Shown here in pieces: positions 45,256 to 56,130 of a DNA stretch of 64,000 bases; within the stretch, counting starts at the first letter, position 1, and each line of letters begins with the position of its first letter. The DNA comes from Elephas maximus indicus (lineage: Eukaryota; Chordata; Mammalia; Proboscidea; Elephantidae). Made by a program: the position numbers and the translations under genes. Location of the stretch: contig NC_064820.1 of NCBI RefSeq assembly GCF_024166365.1, forward strand, positions 83,652,001-83,716,000, read 5' to 3'. The notes under the pieces were generated by a model. It worked only from the letters and a program-made list of their open reading frames with translations. It ran no database searches and was not told the DNA's origin.

Positions 45256-45378
45256 CTGGATAGCCCGTCAGGAGCTTCCAGTTTCTGTGTCTGATTGCAG
45301 CATGGAAAGATGTGTTGAAGGCTGTGTAGTCTGGAAAAGAAGAATCACCCTTTGCTGGAGCTGTGCTGTTCCCAGGAC
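45256..45378 (-). CDS. ARSB: ARSB exon 7
   Basis: This 123-nt internal exon encodes 41 codons of the C-terminal part of arylsulfatase B. It starts after 'ttcttctcag' with 'gt', finishing a codon split with exon 6 (expected Cys405: T|GT), and ends with the G of a Gly codon before 'gtaga'. The translation [20 protein letters not shown] then [20 protein letters not shown] aligns directly with the human protein. The known glycosylation site N426 (NTS) is kept. At human position 410 Met is Thr, which makes an additional sequon N408-S-T. Exon length and both phases equal human exon 7 (c.1214-1336). Because it is phase 1/1 and divisible by 3, skipping would keep the frame. Confidence 0.96.
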
Positions 45379-46519
45379 CTGAGAAGAAATCGTTTGGGAG
45401 AATTAGATCGCTGTTATTGGAACGTGTCATTATAAATTAGCATTTTACATCCTTCTTGTAGAACAGTAGCTTTTATTCAACACTGGAGTGCAAATGTGTA
45501 TCCTGCCACAGAAACGAATCTTTTATTAAATATAAACAGAAAGCTATAGTTACATTAAATGTCAGTCATAAACCACCACAAATATAAAAGGAAATCCCAA
45601 AGAGATTAGAACACTAATTCATCCTTAAAATCACTGTGCTCTGCCAACGTGCGGCTTGCTGTATGCAGAACAGTGTTCTGTTACAGCAGGGTGGTTTGTT
45701 TTGTTTTGTTTTATTGTTAAGAAAAGTTCAAATAAAATAAATACATTTTCTGTATGTACTTACACCTATGTAGCTAATAGACTAATTATAAAATGTACAT
45801 TTTAATCAGGTCTCTTTCAAAATATGAGAGTTCAAGCATGCCATGAAAAATAGTACGTATATTTATTTTTTGAAACCACATTTATAAAATCTAAAAGTGA
45901 GCAAAGCTCACAGTTAACTATTCAGACAGGGCAATTCTGTATGTAAGAATAAATTGTGTCCAAATTATTGGTTGGTATATTATTTTTTATATAGAGAGTG
46001 CATTAATTTTATCATCTTAAGGTCTTATATTAGTTGATCATATGTTTTTAAGGGAAGCAATAACTAACACCTATTCCTTTTCCTCTCTTGAGTTTGGAGC
46101 CAGTTGAGAGTAGGGGTAGATTTCCCAATAAGCAAGGCAAACGTGTGCTTACCAGTACTTACCAGTAAAGAAATTGGAAATCTAGTACTTCACTATTTAT
46201 GTGAAGTTTGAAAAACTGATTTTTCTGAGTGCAGAGGCCAGTCCTATGATAATGCTGCCAATATGTCAGAGCACAGGGATGTGTTACCCAATAGAAATGT
46301 AAGTGCGTGGTTACGGTGCTTACCGCACACCATCTGCTGTGCATTCACTTAATCTTGGAGCCTACAAAATTAAGTAATCCGACCTTGGTTGAGAGGTAGA
46401 GGCCAAGCACATGGAACTAAAAATATTGCCTTTATTATTGATACAGTTGATTAGAAAGAACATAGCTTCAAATCTGCAGCAGAGAGGATTCACTAGTAAT
46501 CGTCCCTGGATTTAGAAAG
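45379..46519 (-). other. ARSB: ARSB intron 6, proximal part
   Basis: Exon 6 (71 nt in human) was not found up to 64,000, so intron 6 is inferred to be longer than 18.6 kb. This first part is AT-rich single-copy DNA with no recognised repeat. Confidence 0.6.
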
Positions 46520-46742
46520 AGGTTTCCCTGGGCGGTATAAACAGTTTGTGCCTGGCTACTAACCAGAAGGTAAGAGGTTGAAGGTTGGAATCCACCCAGC
46601 AGCACTGTGGAAGAAAGGCCTGGTGATTTGCTTCCATAAGATTACAGTTATTGAAAACCCTATGCAGCACAGCTCAACTCTAAAGCTCATGGTGTTGCCA
46701 TGAGTCAGAATCGACTTAATGGCAACATTTTTTTTTTTTTTT
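46520..46742 (+). mobile_element. AfroSINE in ARSB intron 6 (antisense)
   Basis: Diverged SINE: 'cctggctactaaccagaagg', 'ggcctggtgatttgcttcca', 'gagtcagaatcgacttaatg' and a T run at 46730-46741. Confidence 0.8.
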
Positions 46743-47879
46743 AACTTAGAAACACTTGGCCACCTGTCAGTAATCTTGCTGGACAATCTCTGGCGTCCCT
46801 TAGAGCACACAGCCAAGAGCATAGCAGAGCTTATATACATCCTGTGGACACGTTGGCTCCAAAATTAAACAAACGAGTTTTCTTGTGACACATACCAGTA
46901 AGGGTATAAAAACATTTAAAGACAGCATGCTCAGTTCTTTAGTTTGGATAACTTTCCTCTTTTCTGCTGGTAGAGAGGGATGAGTGAGGTGCACCAGCAA
47001 GGCCAAACACTACTCTAGTCAAAGACTCCGTGGAAACCTGAGGGCAAGCCATGGCGGGTCCCCTCCTCACCCTTCTGTCTATGCATATGTAAAAACCTCA
47101 GCTTAAGACCTAACCCATAGCTTAAGACCTAGCTGTATAGTATTTAGTCTATTTTAAGTCTATATTTATCTTTTTTCAAATATGGTTATAGCAATCATCT
47201 TGGGAACACTTAAAAATGTTGCTAAACTACCAGCTCAAAAATTAATAGCCATAGTATATGATATGTCTGTTCAAGTACAGGCTCCATCAAGGTGGTCAAT
47301 TCATCTGTTTTTCTTTTAGAAAAGGCTTTGAGAGCACCCGTACCCACCAAAGCAGGACTTCTCTGCTCCTCCTGGTCTTAATGCAGAAGGCAGGAGCATG
47401 GTCATTGGTGAAAAAGCCCCGTTCTTTGTCAGTCTTTTGGGAAAAAACATGGTAGAGACATGCTAGAGAGTAATCAAGTAAACATCGGTGGTTTCAGACT
47501 TTCAGTCTTAACAATCATGAACCAACAAATCATTAGCACCACAGAGGAAAATCTTTCTGACTTCTTCCTGTTTGTATGTCTTTTGGCTCCAATACAAACG
47601 GATGCTTCTAGTGGTTAAGGTGCCTGAGGATGGCTATCACAGGAAATACATTCTTAATATACAAACTGTGAAGCCTCATGATTGTCTGCTCATAAGTTTG
47701 TATAAAGACCCTGTTTGGATAAACAAAACAAGTATGTTTTGTGAACATAAACAAAAAAAGGAAACATAGCTATCTCAGTTATACTTATATACATTTTTTC
47801 TTAAAACAAACAGGAACATCAAATACCTAAACAATAAATACTACACAAAGAAGACTAATAATGAAAGATGCTCTTATCT
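46743..47879. other. ARSB intron 6, single-copy
   Basis: No exon is recognised. 46861-46925 shares about 65-70 nt with 44930-44998 in intron 7. Confidence 0.45.
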
Positions 47880-48770
47880 CAACTTTATTTACTTTTTTTT
47901 TAAATTTTGAGAAATTAAACAAAGAGAATACTATAACTAACACCCTGTGAGCCATCACCTAGAATTAACAGATATTGACATTTTGTCGTATTTGTATTTT
48001 TTTTAAATAAAGGAAACAAGACAATGAGGTGGAAGTCTCCTTTGTCCCCATTCTCAGTCCCAGAGCCCTCAGCCACTCCTCCAGAGGCCACCGCTGTCAT
48101 GAATTTAGCGTATCCCTCAGCCATTGTAATATACAGTAATGTATATGTGTCTGTGTGTGAAGGAATAATATATAGTATTGTTTTTTACTTTAAAAACTTG
48201 TATACATGTGTCATGCTCTACATATTCTGCAACTTGCTTTTTTCACCCATTATTGTGTGTGTGTTTTAAGGAGCCCTGGTGGAACACTGGTTAAAGCACT
48301 CAGCTGGTAACTGCAAGGTCGGCGGTTCAAACCAACCAACTGCTCTGAGGGAGAAAGATGTGGCAGTCTGCTTCCACAAAGATTTACAGCCTTGGAAACC
48401 CTACAGGGCAGTTCTACTCTGTCCTATAGGGTCGCTATCAGTCGGAATTGACTCAATGCAGTGATTTTATTGTGTTTTTTAGAGACTATGAATGTATATA
48501 TTCCTTTTAACTGCTTAGTATTTCCCCTTATAAACATACCACATTTTATCTATCCATTCCCCTGTTGATAAGCATTTAGGTTTTTAATTTTTTTTTTCTA
48601 TTATAAACTATCTGCTTTCTGCACATGTACAAGAGTTTCTCTGGGGTATGTGTCTGGAAGTCGAATCGCTCATTTGTAAGGTGCACACATTTCCAACTTT
48701 ACAACGTGCATACTAACTGGCCCTCCCATATACTGTACCTGATACTGTCAGGCTTAAAAAAAAAAATTGC
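47880..48770 (-). mobile_element. Old L1M-type 3' UTR, split by a SINE
   Basis: Typical ancient L1 3' UTR text: 'gagccatcacctagaattaa', 'gatattgacattttgtcgta', 'catattctgcaacttgcttt', then after the SINE 'cttttaactgcttagtattt' and 'tctatccattcccctgttga'. It is non-coding. Confidence 0.75.
48269..48465 (+). mobile_element. AfroSINE (long form) inserted in old L1
   Basis: 'aaggagccctggtggaacac' to 'gtcggaattgactcaatg', with 'ttattgtgtgtgtttt' before and 'ttattgtgttttttag' after as probable target duplication. Confidence 0.9.
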
Positions 48771-48784
48771 CTATTCAAATTTTT

Positions 48785-49300
48785 AAAAAACAATTTCATG
48801 GAGAAAAGTGAGCAAAACACAGGTACAGGCTTGATGAACAGTGACCTCTCCCGTGTAAACACCAGTCTAATCACAGAACAACATTACCAGGACTTCCGAA
48901 ACCTCTCTCAACCGGCGTTCAATCACTACACTTTTCTCCCTAAAGGTAGTTGCTATCCTAACTTTAAACAGAGATTAGTTTTTGTCTGCTTTTGAACTGT
49001 GTATAAATGAAATCATACAGTATGTACTCTTTATTTCAGGCCTCTTTTGATCACCATGAGATTGTAAGGTCCATCCATGTTGTTGTTTCCAGTACTTCAC
49101 TTATCTCATTGCTGGATAGTATTCCGTTGTATGAAAATCTCACAACCTCTAACATTTAAATTTAAAACCCACCTAGAAGTAATTTTTGTATAAGGAATGA
49201 GGTTTTTTTTGTTTTTGTTTTTAAATAGGGCTATCAACTGACCAAGCACTCTTTATTGAAAAGGTTATTCTTTTCCTATTCACCTGCAGTGACACTCCCT
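48785..49300 (-). mobile_element. Second old L1M-type fragment
   Basis: The 3' UTR begins again ('gagaaaagtgagcaaaacac', 'tttgaactgtgtataaatga', 'ccatccatgttgttgtttcc'), followed by an ORF2 scrap ('caagcactctttattgaaaa'). It is a separate, internally deleted copy from the one ending at 48770. Confidence 0.65.
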
Positions 49301-49550
49301 CCCAGCCAGGGGGTAGATGGACCCCTCCCTTGCTCAGTGCCTCTTGACCCGGGTCCCTCACAGAAGGGGTCTGTATATACATTAAGAAAAGCCCCACCCC
49401 CTCCCATGTTGCATGCATGTTATACTCTACAGCCAAAGCGCAGCTGTTCCTCCTGTAACCTCTGCCCTGCCTCCCCCTGCTGGGGCCAGAGGGGTAGGGG
49501 TGGAGGAAAGGGTGGAGGGAGACCGAATTTGGGCTTCCTGCACGGTTAAC

Positions 49551-49724
49551 GGAATCCCTGGTGGCACAGTGGTTGAGAGCCACAGCTGCTAAGCAAAACG
49601 TCAGCAGTTCAAATCCACCAGGCACTCCTAGGAAACTCTATGGAGCAGTTCTACTCTGTCCTGTAGGGTCGCTATGAGTCGGAATCGGCTCCAGGGCAAT
49701 GGGTTAGTTTTTTTTTTTTTTGGT
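49551..49724 (+). mobile_element. AfroSINE
   Basis: 'ggaatccctggtggcacagt' to 'gagtcggaatcggctccagg', followed by a T run. Confidence 0.92.
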
Positions 49725-50599
49725 ACAGTTAACTCTCTCATGTGGATTCTGTGGAGGAGGAAATGGGCATCAAGACTCTAAAGCAGTAGACAATCCCTAA
49801 ATGCCATCTCTAGATTGGAACTGCTTTTATTTTTTATGCATATATTTTAGGGCTATAGATGTACTTTCCTAATTTTGTTTTCCATGGCTTATTTTTGAGC
49901 ACAAAATGATTGTAATTGATTACGTTTATATCATCACCTCTTTGACTTTTCAAAGTCCTTTTACACTATTGGCATTTTCCTTACCCTAGCCCATGAGGTA
50001 ATTGGGACGAGCAGCGTTGTCTTTTTTACAGGAGACCTGAGGAAGTGAAAAGTGGGTTTAAGATCTAGGACTAGAGAAACTTGGGCCTCTTACCGCCGAG
50101 GCTGGGTGGCAGAAGTTTGGCTGAATAAGCGCTACAGTTTCACGAAGGGGAACCTGAAAACCTGCAGTTATTCACTGAGAACTTTGTGCATGTCCAACTC
50201 TGCTCTAGGCCTGGTACAGCCACAAAGAAGCCAGCCCTGCTTTTGCTTTTTCTTTAGGCCTTGCTAATAAGAGAGAGTTGACCGTAAAAAACCATACTTC
50301 CAGATGAGGTGGGTGGGTCTCTAGAGTAGTGCTGTCCAAATGAAGTTTCTGCAATGATGGAAACATTCTACATCTGCATTGTCCAGGGCAGTAGGGTGGG
50401 ACTGAATCTAGGGGTCAATCTGGGAGCACTGATTTCTTAAAATATTGAGTTTTACAATTCATGTACATGGTGTATCTCGACATTTATTCATGTCTTTTAT
50501 ATTTTCTTTAAATAATGTATTATAGTTTTCTATGTAGAAAGAAGTCTTCCATGTTTTCTTGGATATACTCCAAGTTGGCTAATGTTCTTTATATTAAAG
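49725..50599. other. ARSB intron 6, single-copy with a MER-like scrap
   Basis: 50325-50395 ('tagtgctgtccaaatgaagt', 'gatggaaacattctacatct') resembles an ancient MER-type DNA transposon end. Nothing else is recognised. Confidence 0.45.
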
Positions 50600-51110
50600 T
50601 GATATTTAAATTTAATTTTTGGTGAAAATATACACATCAGAACATGCTCCCGTTTGACAATTTCTGCACATATTGTTCAGGGACATTGCTTACATTCTTC
50701 ACATTGTGTCAACATTCTCATTATTTCTGCTCTAGTTGTTTTACCCTCATTAATTTAGACCCACTGCCCCTAAATTTCTCCTCTATGCTCTAGAGTTACT
50801 GTTGTTCCTTTGGTCTCATATAATTTTTTTTTTTTAAAGCACAATACTTAAGGATGACATTTTTTACTTTTTCAGCTAAACTGTTTTGTTTTTGCTTAAA
50901 GATGACTTAAAACAAAAGTTTAAAGGTTTGAAAAGTATCTCAGGGCAATTGTCGCAGGGATTCCTCCAGGCTCAATGGGTCCAGTAAGTCTGGATTCTTT
51001 GGGAATTTGAAATTCTGTTCCATACTTTTTTCCCTTTCTATCAGGATCTATCTACTGTGTCCCTGATCAATACATTTGGTAATGGTATTAAAATATATTT
51101 TATTTTCTAA
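50600..51110 (-). mobile_element. Old L1 3' UTR
   Basis: 'attgttcagggacattgctt', 'tttcagctaaactgttttgt' and 'tcaatgggtccagtaagtct' match the ancient relative of the L1-A 3' UTR. It probably continues in the ORF2 piece at 51343-52126. Confidence 0.65.
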
Positions 51111-51137
51111 ATATTTGCTGGTATTAAAAAAAACAAA

Positions 51138-51342
51138 AACAAACAAAAAACATGTTGCCATTGAGTCAATTCCAACTCAGAGCGACCCTACAGGACAGTA
51201 GAATTGCCCCATAGGTTTTCCAAGGCTGTCGTCTTTAGGGAAGCAGATTGGCATATCTTTCTCCCTCAGAGCAGCTGGTGGGTTCAAACTGCTGACCTTT
51301 TGGTTAGCAGCTGAGCGCTTAACCACTGTACCATCAGGGCTC
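51138..51342 (-). mobile_element. AfroSINE
   Basis: 'gttgccattgagtcaattcc' (tail) to 'accactgtaccatcagggct' (head), landed in an old L1. Confidence 0.9.
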
Positions 51343-52126
51343 GCTCCTCTGTTGCTGGTGTGTAAAAATACAATTGACTTTTTTTTGCATCTTGATCACA
51401 TATCCAGTGACTTGGCTAAACTCATTTGTTAATTCTAATCTTTTATAGATCCTTTGGATTTTCTATGTATGCCATCATGGCATCTGCAAATAATGACAAC
51501 TGTTTCTGCTTATATCATCTTTACACCTCATTTCTTTTTCTTGCCTTATGGCATTGGATAGAGTACAATTTTGAATAAAAGTAGAGACAGTAGGAATTCC
51601 TATCCCATTCTTGATTTCGGGGGAAAGAAAAGCTTTCAATAATTCACTGGTAAGTATGATAGCAATAGGATTTTTGTAGATACACTTTATCAGATTAAAG
51701 AAGTTCCTTCTTAGTCCCAATTTACTAATTTTTTTTAATCATAAGTGGGCGTTACATTTTATTACATGATTTTCTTCATATAATGAGACTATCATATAAT
51801 TATTCTCCTTTATTCTTTAATATAATGAATTATATTTATTATTTTTAAATGTTAAACTAGTCTTGCATTTTTAGAATAAACTCCTTTTAGTCATGATGTT
51901 TATCCTTTTCTATATTGCTGGATTCACATTTTGTTTAGGATTTTTACATCTGTGCTTGAGGCAGAAATTGCTCTATAATTTCCTTTCTTGTAATGTTTTT
52001 GAATCAAGGTTATGCTGGTCTTATGAAAGAAATTGGGTAGTGTTCCCTCTTTTTCTATTTCCTGGAAGAGTTTTATAATATGGGTATCACTTGCTACATA
52101 TTTTGAAAAATCCACTGCTGAAGCCA
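51343..52126 (-). pseudogene. Old L1 ORF2 reverse-transcriptase fragment
   Basis: The minus-strand frame at 51475-51720 (NLIKCIYKNPIAIILTSELL, NAIRQEKEMRCKDDISRNSC) and another at 51924-52127 (EIEKEGTLPNFFHKTSITLI) are L1 RT blocks. Both are decayed. The element is cut at 52127 by a repeat. Confidence 0.75.
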
Positions 52127-52128
52127 TC

Positions 52129-52590
52129 TGTCTTAGTTATCTAGTGCTGCTATAACAGAAATACCATAAGTGGATGGCTTTAACAAAGAGAAATTTATTC
52201 CCTCGCAGTCAACGCATTGCAAATTCAAAGTGAAGTTCAAGTTACTAAGGGTTGCACTGTGCCAGCCAGTTGGAGCCTGGCTGCCCGGCGCCATGTGTCC
52301 TTCTCTAGGCCGTAGAGTGGTCAGGCTGCATCTGGAGGGACCCTCCGCACATATGTGCATCAAATCTCCACTCTGTTCGTGTTTTTACTTGTTCCAATTA
52401 CTGTGGGCTTAGGCTGAGTCTGCTCTCTCATTTCGCTGTGTGGTAAGCAATTGCATACCCAGTTACACATGTGTTCATTGTTGTCTTGATTCTTGATTTT
52501 AAAAATCATTGTGGATCTAAAAACAAAAATTTTTCTCCAAAAATAGTTCCCCAAGAAACACTAGCTAGAACACCCGCACTCCAAGCTACC
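52129..52590. repeat. Second copy of the 4246-4755 interspersed repeat
   Basis: It opens 'tgtcttagttatctagtgct' and 'ggctttaacaaagagaaatt', as at 4248, and is likewise inserted in an L1. The 3' end is less certain because similarity fades after about 52230. Confidence 0.6.
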
Positions 52591-54377
52591 CCTCTACTGA
52601 CCCTATTTGCTTCCTTTTCAGAGATGAAAAAAGCCCCCAACAGCTTACATAGGGCCCTCCCTGCTCCAAAGCTGAATTCACAGAGCTGGATTTAAGAATT
52701 TAGCTGTAGCATTCTGTATGCCTTTCCTCTATATTTCCGAAAAGGAACTAATCACTGTGCATTTTAGGAGCCTTGATAATAATCTCTTTTTATTATCTCA
52801 TTAAATCATCTAACAACTCTGGATTTCAATTTCCTTGTGTGTGAAATGAGGATAAAAACAATGCCTCCCACACGGGATGAGTGTGAGGATGGCATAAGAT
52901 CATACGTATGGTAAGGGTTCTGTGCACTGCAAATATAGAAATCCCACTTACAGATCTTCTGAATTCCCACAGAAGTTGCCATAGGGCTGGCATACAGACA
53001 AAACTGATTAACCAAATGAAAGAAATCATTGCAATTTAGGTTGAACCCATGGCCTCTGATTGATAGCCATCAAAATCAAAGTGTGACCAATTGCCGAATC
53101 CTGTTATGACTGTAAGAGCTGAGCCAGCTGTCAAAGAAACAAGGTATGGATTGGAAAATTACAGGGAGGAAAGTGTAGTAATACCTAATTTCTACTTGCT
53201 AAACCACCTGGCCAAAGTTGTGAAAGTAGAATGAACTAGAATAGGGATTCCCAATTCTGGCTCTGCATTGGAATCACTGACCCCTGTAGTCACCTAAGTA
53301 TCTAACTCTGGTTCATTGAGCCCAGTCCAGCCCAGCCCTGGCACAACATGGGCAGCTGGGCCGCTGCCACATTCAATGACCTGCCATCATCACCTGAGCA
53401 GCAGCATTGATTGTACTTGTGATGGACCTGACCTAGCTACTGCCCTAGGTCACCAGACAGCCCATTCTATGGATGAGCAGCGATAGCAATCAGAAAGCTG
53501 TCAAGTTTGCCTCCCTGTATTGTCCACCCCATTGCTCTTATTCTGTCTACAGTGAGCATTCAGAAGACATTTAGCACTCTTTCCTTAAAATACCTCTTTA
53601 ATAATTGAAAACAAACCTCTTTTCTCCATCTCCACATTTATTATACAGATAGTAGGGACAGGAAGAAACAGGTAGTTTCTATTCTAGTCACCATTTTTAT
53701 GTGAAATTGATGTTACAGCTAAATCAAATGTCTATGAGCATGGATGTTCTTGGTTGGTGAGCAAATTTTAGAAGCCGAGAAACAAACAGAAATCTCTTCC
53801 TGATTGTTTGCTGGAGAATCAGAGTCTAGAAAGGAAAAGGAAGGACAGAGTGAAGAGGTGGGAAATGCCTGAAGTATGTGGCCATGGTACCTCCAGAAAT
53901 AGTCATTTACTCAGTCAACGAATGTTTATTGAGCGAGTGCTACCAGCTGGGGACATAATACTGATGAAGTAGGATGACTGTTGTGACAGAGGACAGGGAG
54001 CTCTAGGAACACAGGTGGGGACTTGGGTTAGTCTGGGAGAAAGTGAAGACTTCCCTGAAGAAATAATGTCTAAGATGAAACTGGAAAGCTGAGTGGAAGA
54101 CAGAAAGATTTTTTTTTGGGTGAGGATGGGGTGTGTTTGTGGGGGAGGATGTAAAGTAAGAAAAGCGATCAGGGCAGAGGCACAGATGTAATAGGCTCTG
54201 TAGTATCTATACATTTAGACACCAGAAATCCTCAAGGTATTCAGTTCCTGCTGTACCTTTAACTTTGGATAAACATTTCTTTAGGAGTTTTTGAAACATC
54301 TAACCTCAGAGCTGGAATCAACCTCATCCCATGAGACTTTGTCTCTCAGGCTTGCAGTAAGCTACAGGTGCTATATT
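52591..54377. other. ARSB intron 6, single-copy
   Basis: No exon is recognised. A MER5-like scrap lies at 53242-53285 ('gattcccaattctggctctg'), and an ancient repeat-like piece at about 53915-54090 ('acgaatgtttattgagcgag', 'gacttccctgaagaaataat'). Confidence 0.45.
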
Positions 54378-54554
54378 AAAAAAAAACAAAACAACAAACC
54401 TGTTGCTGTTGAGTAGATTCCAACTCACAGTGACCCTATAGGACATGGTAGAACTGCCCCATAGGGTTTCCAAGCAAGGAGTGGCTGGTGGTTTCAAACT
54501 GCCAACCTTTAGGATAGCAGCCAAGTACTTAACCACTGTCCCACCAGGACTCCA
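54378..54554 (-). mobile_element. AfroSINE (first of a tandem pair)
   Basis: 'gttgctgttgagtagattcc' to 'accactgtcccaccaggact'. Confidence 0.9.
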
Positions 54555-54564
54555 GGTGCTATAA

Positions 54565-54735
54565 AAAAATCAAAACCAAACTCAGCGCTGTCAAGTCGAT
54601 TCCGACTCATAGTGACCCTATAGGACAGAGTAGGACTGCCCCACAGAGTTTCCAAGGAGTGCCTGGCAGATTCAAACTGCTGACCCTTTGGTTAGCAGCC
54701 TTAGCACTTAACCACTACGCCACCAGGGTTTCCAT
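54565..54735 (-). mobile_element. AfroSINE (second of a tandem pair)
   Basis: 'cagcgctgtcaagtcgattc' to 'actacgccaccagggtttcc'. It follows the first copy in the same orientation with about 10 bp between, which suggests that one inserted into or beside the tail of the other. Confidence 0.9.
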
Positions 54736-55216
54736 AGTGGATTCTAAATTTGCTTGCCAGTAATTTTATGGATCGGTCTGTGATTCCTGGTGTTACAGCC
54801 CTGTTTAAAAAAATTCCAGGGGCCCTGACTCAAAAGTGCAATTCTAATTCATAAACCATTTTTTGGGAAAAAAATGGATTCAATAGTCTTCAATTCCACA
54901 TGCATGAAATAAAGTAACATGTTTTTTTGAGACCAGGTAACTAACACTGAGTAATGAGAGGAGATAGCATGTCTAGGGTAGAAGTAAGAGGAGAAGTAAC
55001 CTGTCCTGGCTTTATGGCAGAAATAACAGCTAGAAGAATCTAGCAGGAGGAAAAGAAAAGCAGAACAATAAAGGTACAAGGAGAAAACAGGAAAGGAAGA
55101 AAAGAGGTGGAGTGAAGGAGTGGAGACAAGAGAACATAGTACAAAGGGGCAGGAAGGGGAAGAAGGAAGCTGTATCAGCCTGGCCTTTCAGGGGAGTATT
55201 TAGAAGCCATTTTTTG

Positions 55217-55424
55217 CTTTGAGCCCTAGTGGTGCAGTGGTTAAGTGCTCTGGTGCTAACTGAAAGATCTGCAGTTTGAATCCATCAGCTGCTTTGTGGG
55301 AGAAAGAGCGTGGTGATCTGCTCTGTAAAGGCTATAGCCTACAAAACCCTATGTGGCGCAGTCCTACTCCATCACATGGGTCACTCTGAGTTGGAATCAA
55401 CTCAAGGGCACAAAACAACAACCC
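55217..55424 (+). mobile_element. AfroSINE (long form)
   Basis: 'tgagccctagtggtgcagtg' to 'gagttggaatcaactcaagg', followed by 'aaacaacaa'. Confidence 0.85.
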
Positions 55425-55499
55425 TTATTTATTTGCCTCTCTGCTTGTCAGAATTTGATGAGGCCGTTGAGGCTGGGGGATAAAGTGAAACTCAGAGTA

Positions 55500-55613
55500 A
55501 CTAGGGTTCAAGCATTATTAAACTCCATGGAGCACAGTTCTACCCTGACATACATAGGGTAGCAATTAAGTCAGAATCAATTGGACAGCATCTAGTTAAA
55601 AAAAAAAAAATTA
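55500..55613 (+). mobile_element. SINE/RTE 3' fragment
   Basis: 'ccatggagcacagttctacc', 'gtcagaatcaattggacagc' and an A run. A truncated copy with the shared tail. Confidence 0.7.
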
Positions 55614-55699
55614 GCTACTTTGTAAACATTTGTTGCATTATTTTTAGTTATTTGAGCAGCTCCACTACTTTACCAGAGCTAATTTATGGCAGTATTAGC

Positions 55700-55950
55700 A
55701 GTGATATGACGATCCCTGATTTGGGAGTCAGATTGCCTGGGTTCAAATCCCAGCCCCACTACACAGCTCCATGGCCATGGGCATTTTATTTAGCTTCTGT
55801 TTTCTCACAGGTAAAATGAGTACCTATCTCAGTGATCTTGTTTTGTTTTTTGGCGAGAATTAAATGAGGTATTACATTGAACGCCCTTAGCACAGTCCCT
55901 GGTATATAATAAGCTCTCAGAAAATGTTAACTATTATGATTTATTATTAT
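55700..55950 (+). mobile_element. MIR SINE
   Basis: 'tcagattgcctgggttcaaa', 'ggtaaaatgagtacctatct', 'gaattaaatgaggtattaca' and 'tatataataagctctcagaa' follow MIR from end to end. Confidence 0.85.
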
Positions 55951-55991
55951 TATTAAATTAATAGTTGTTGGAACTACACAATTTTGTTATG

Positions 55992-56130
55992 GCAGTGGTT
56001 TTCAAACTTTCTGAGTGGCAAAATACTCCCCAAATCTTATATAGTGAACCTCCATCTTGGTTCACCTTTGACAGTCTCCAAAGGACTCCACAGGCTCCAT
56101 GGACCCCAGGGTGAAACCCAGTGACTCACG
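55992..56130. mobile_element. hAT-type (MER20-like) relic
   Basis: It starts 'ggcagtggttttcaaacttt' and ends near 'cccagtgactcac'. The edge sequence resembles hAT-Charlie terminal repeats. Confidence 0.5.
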
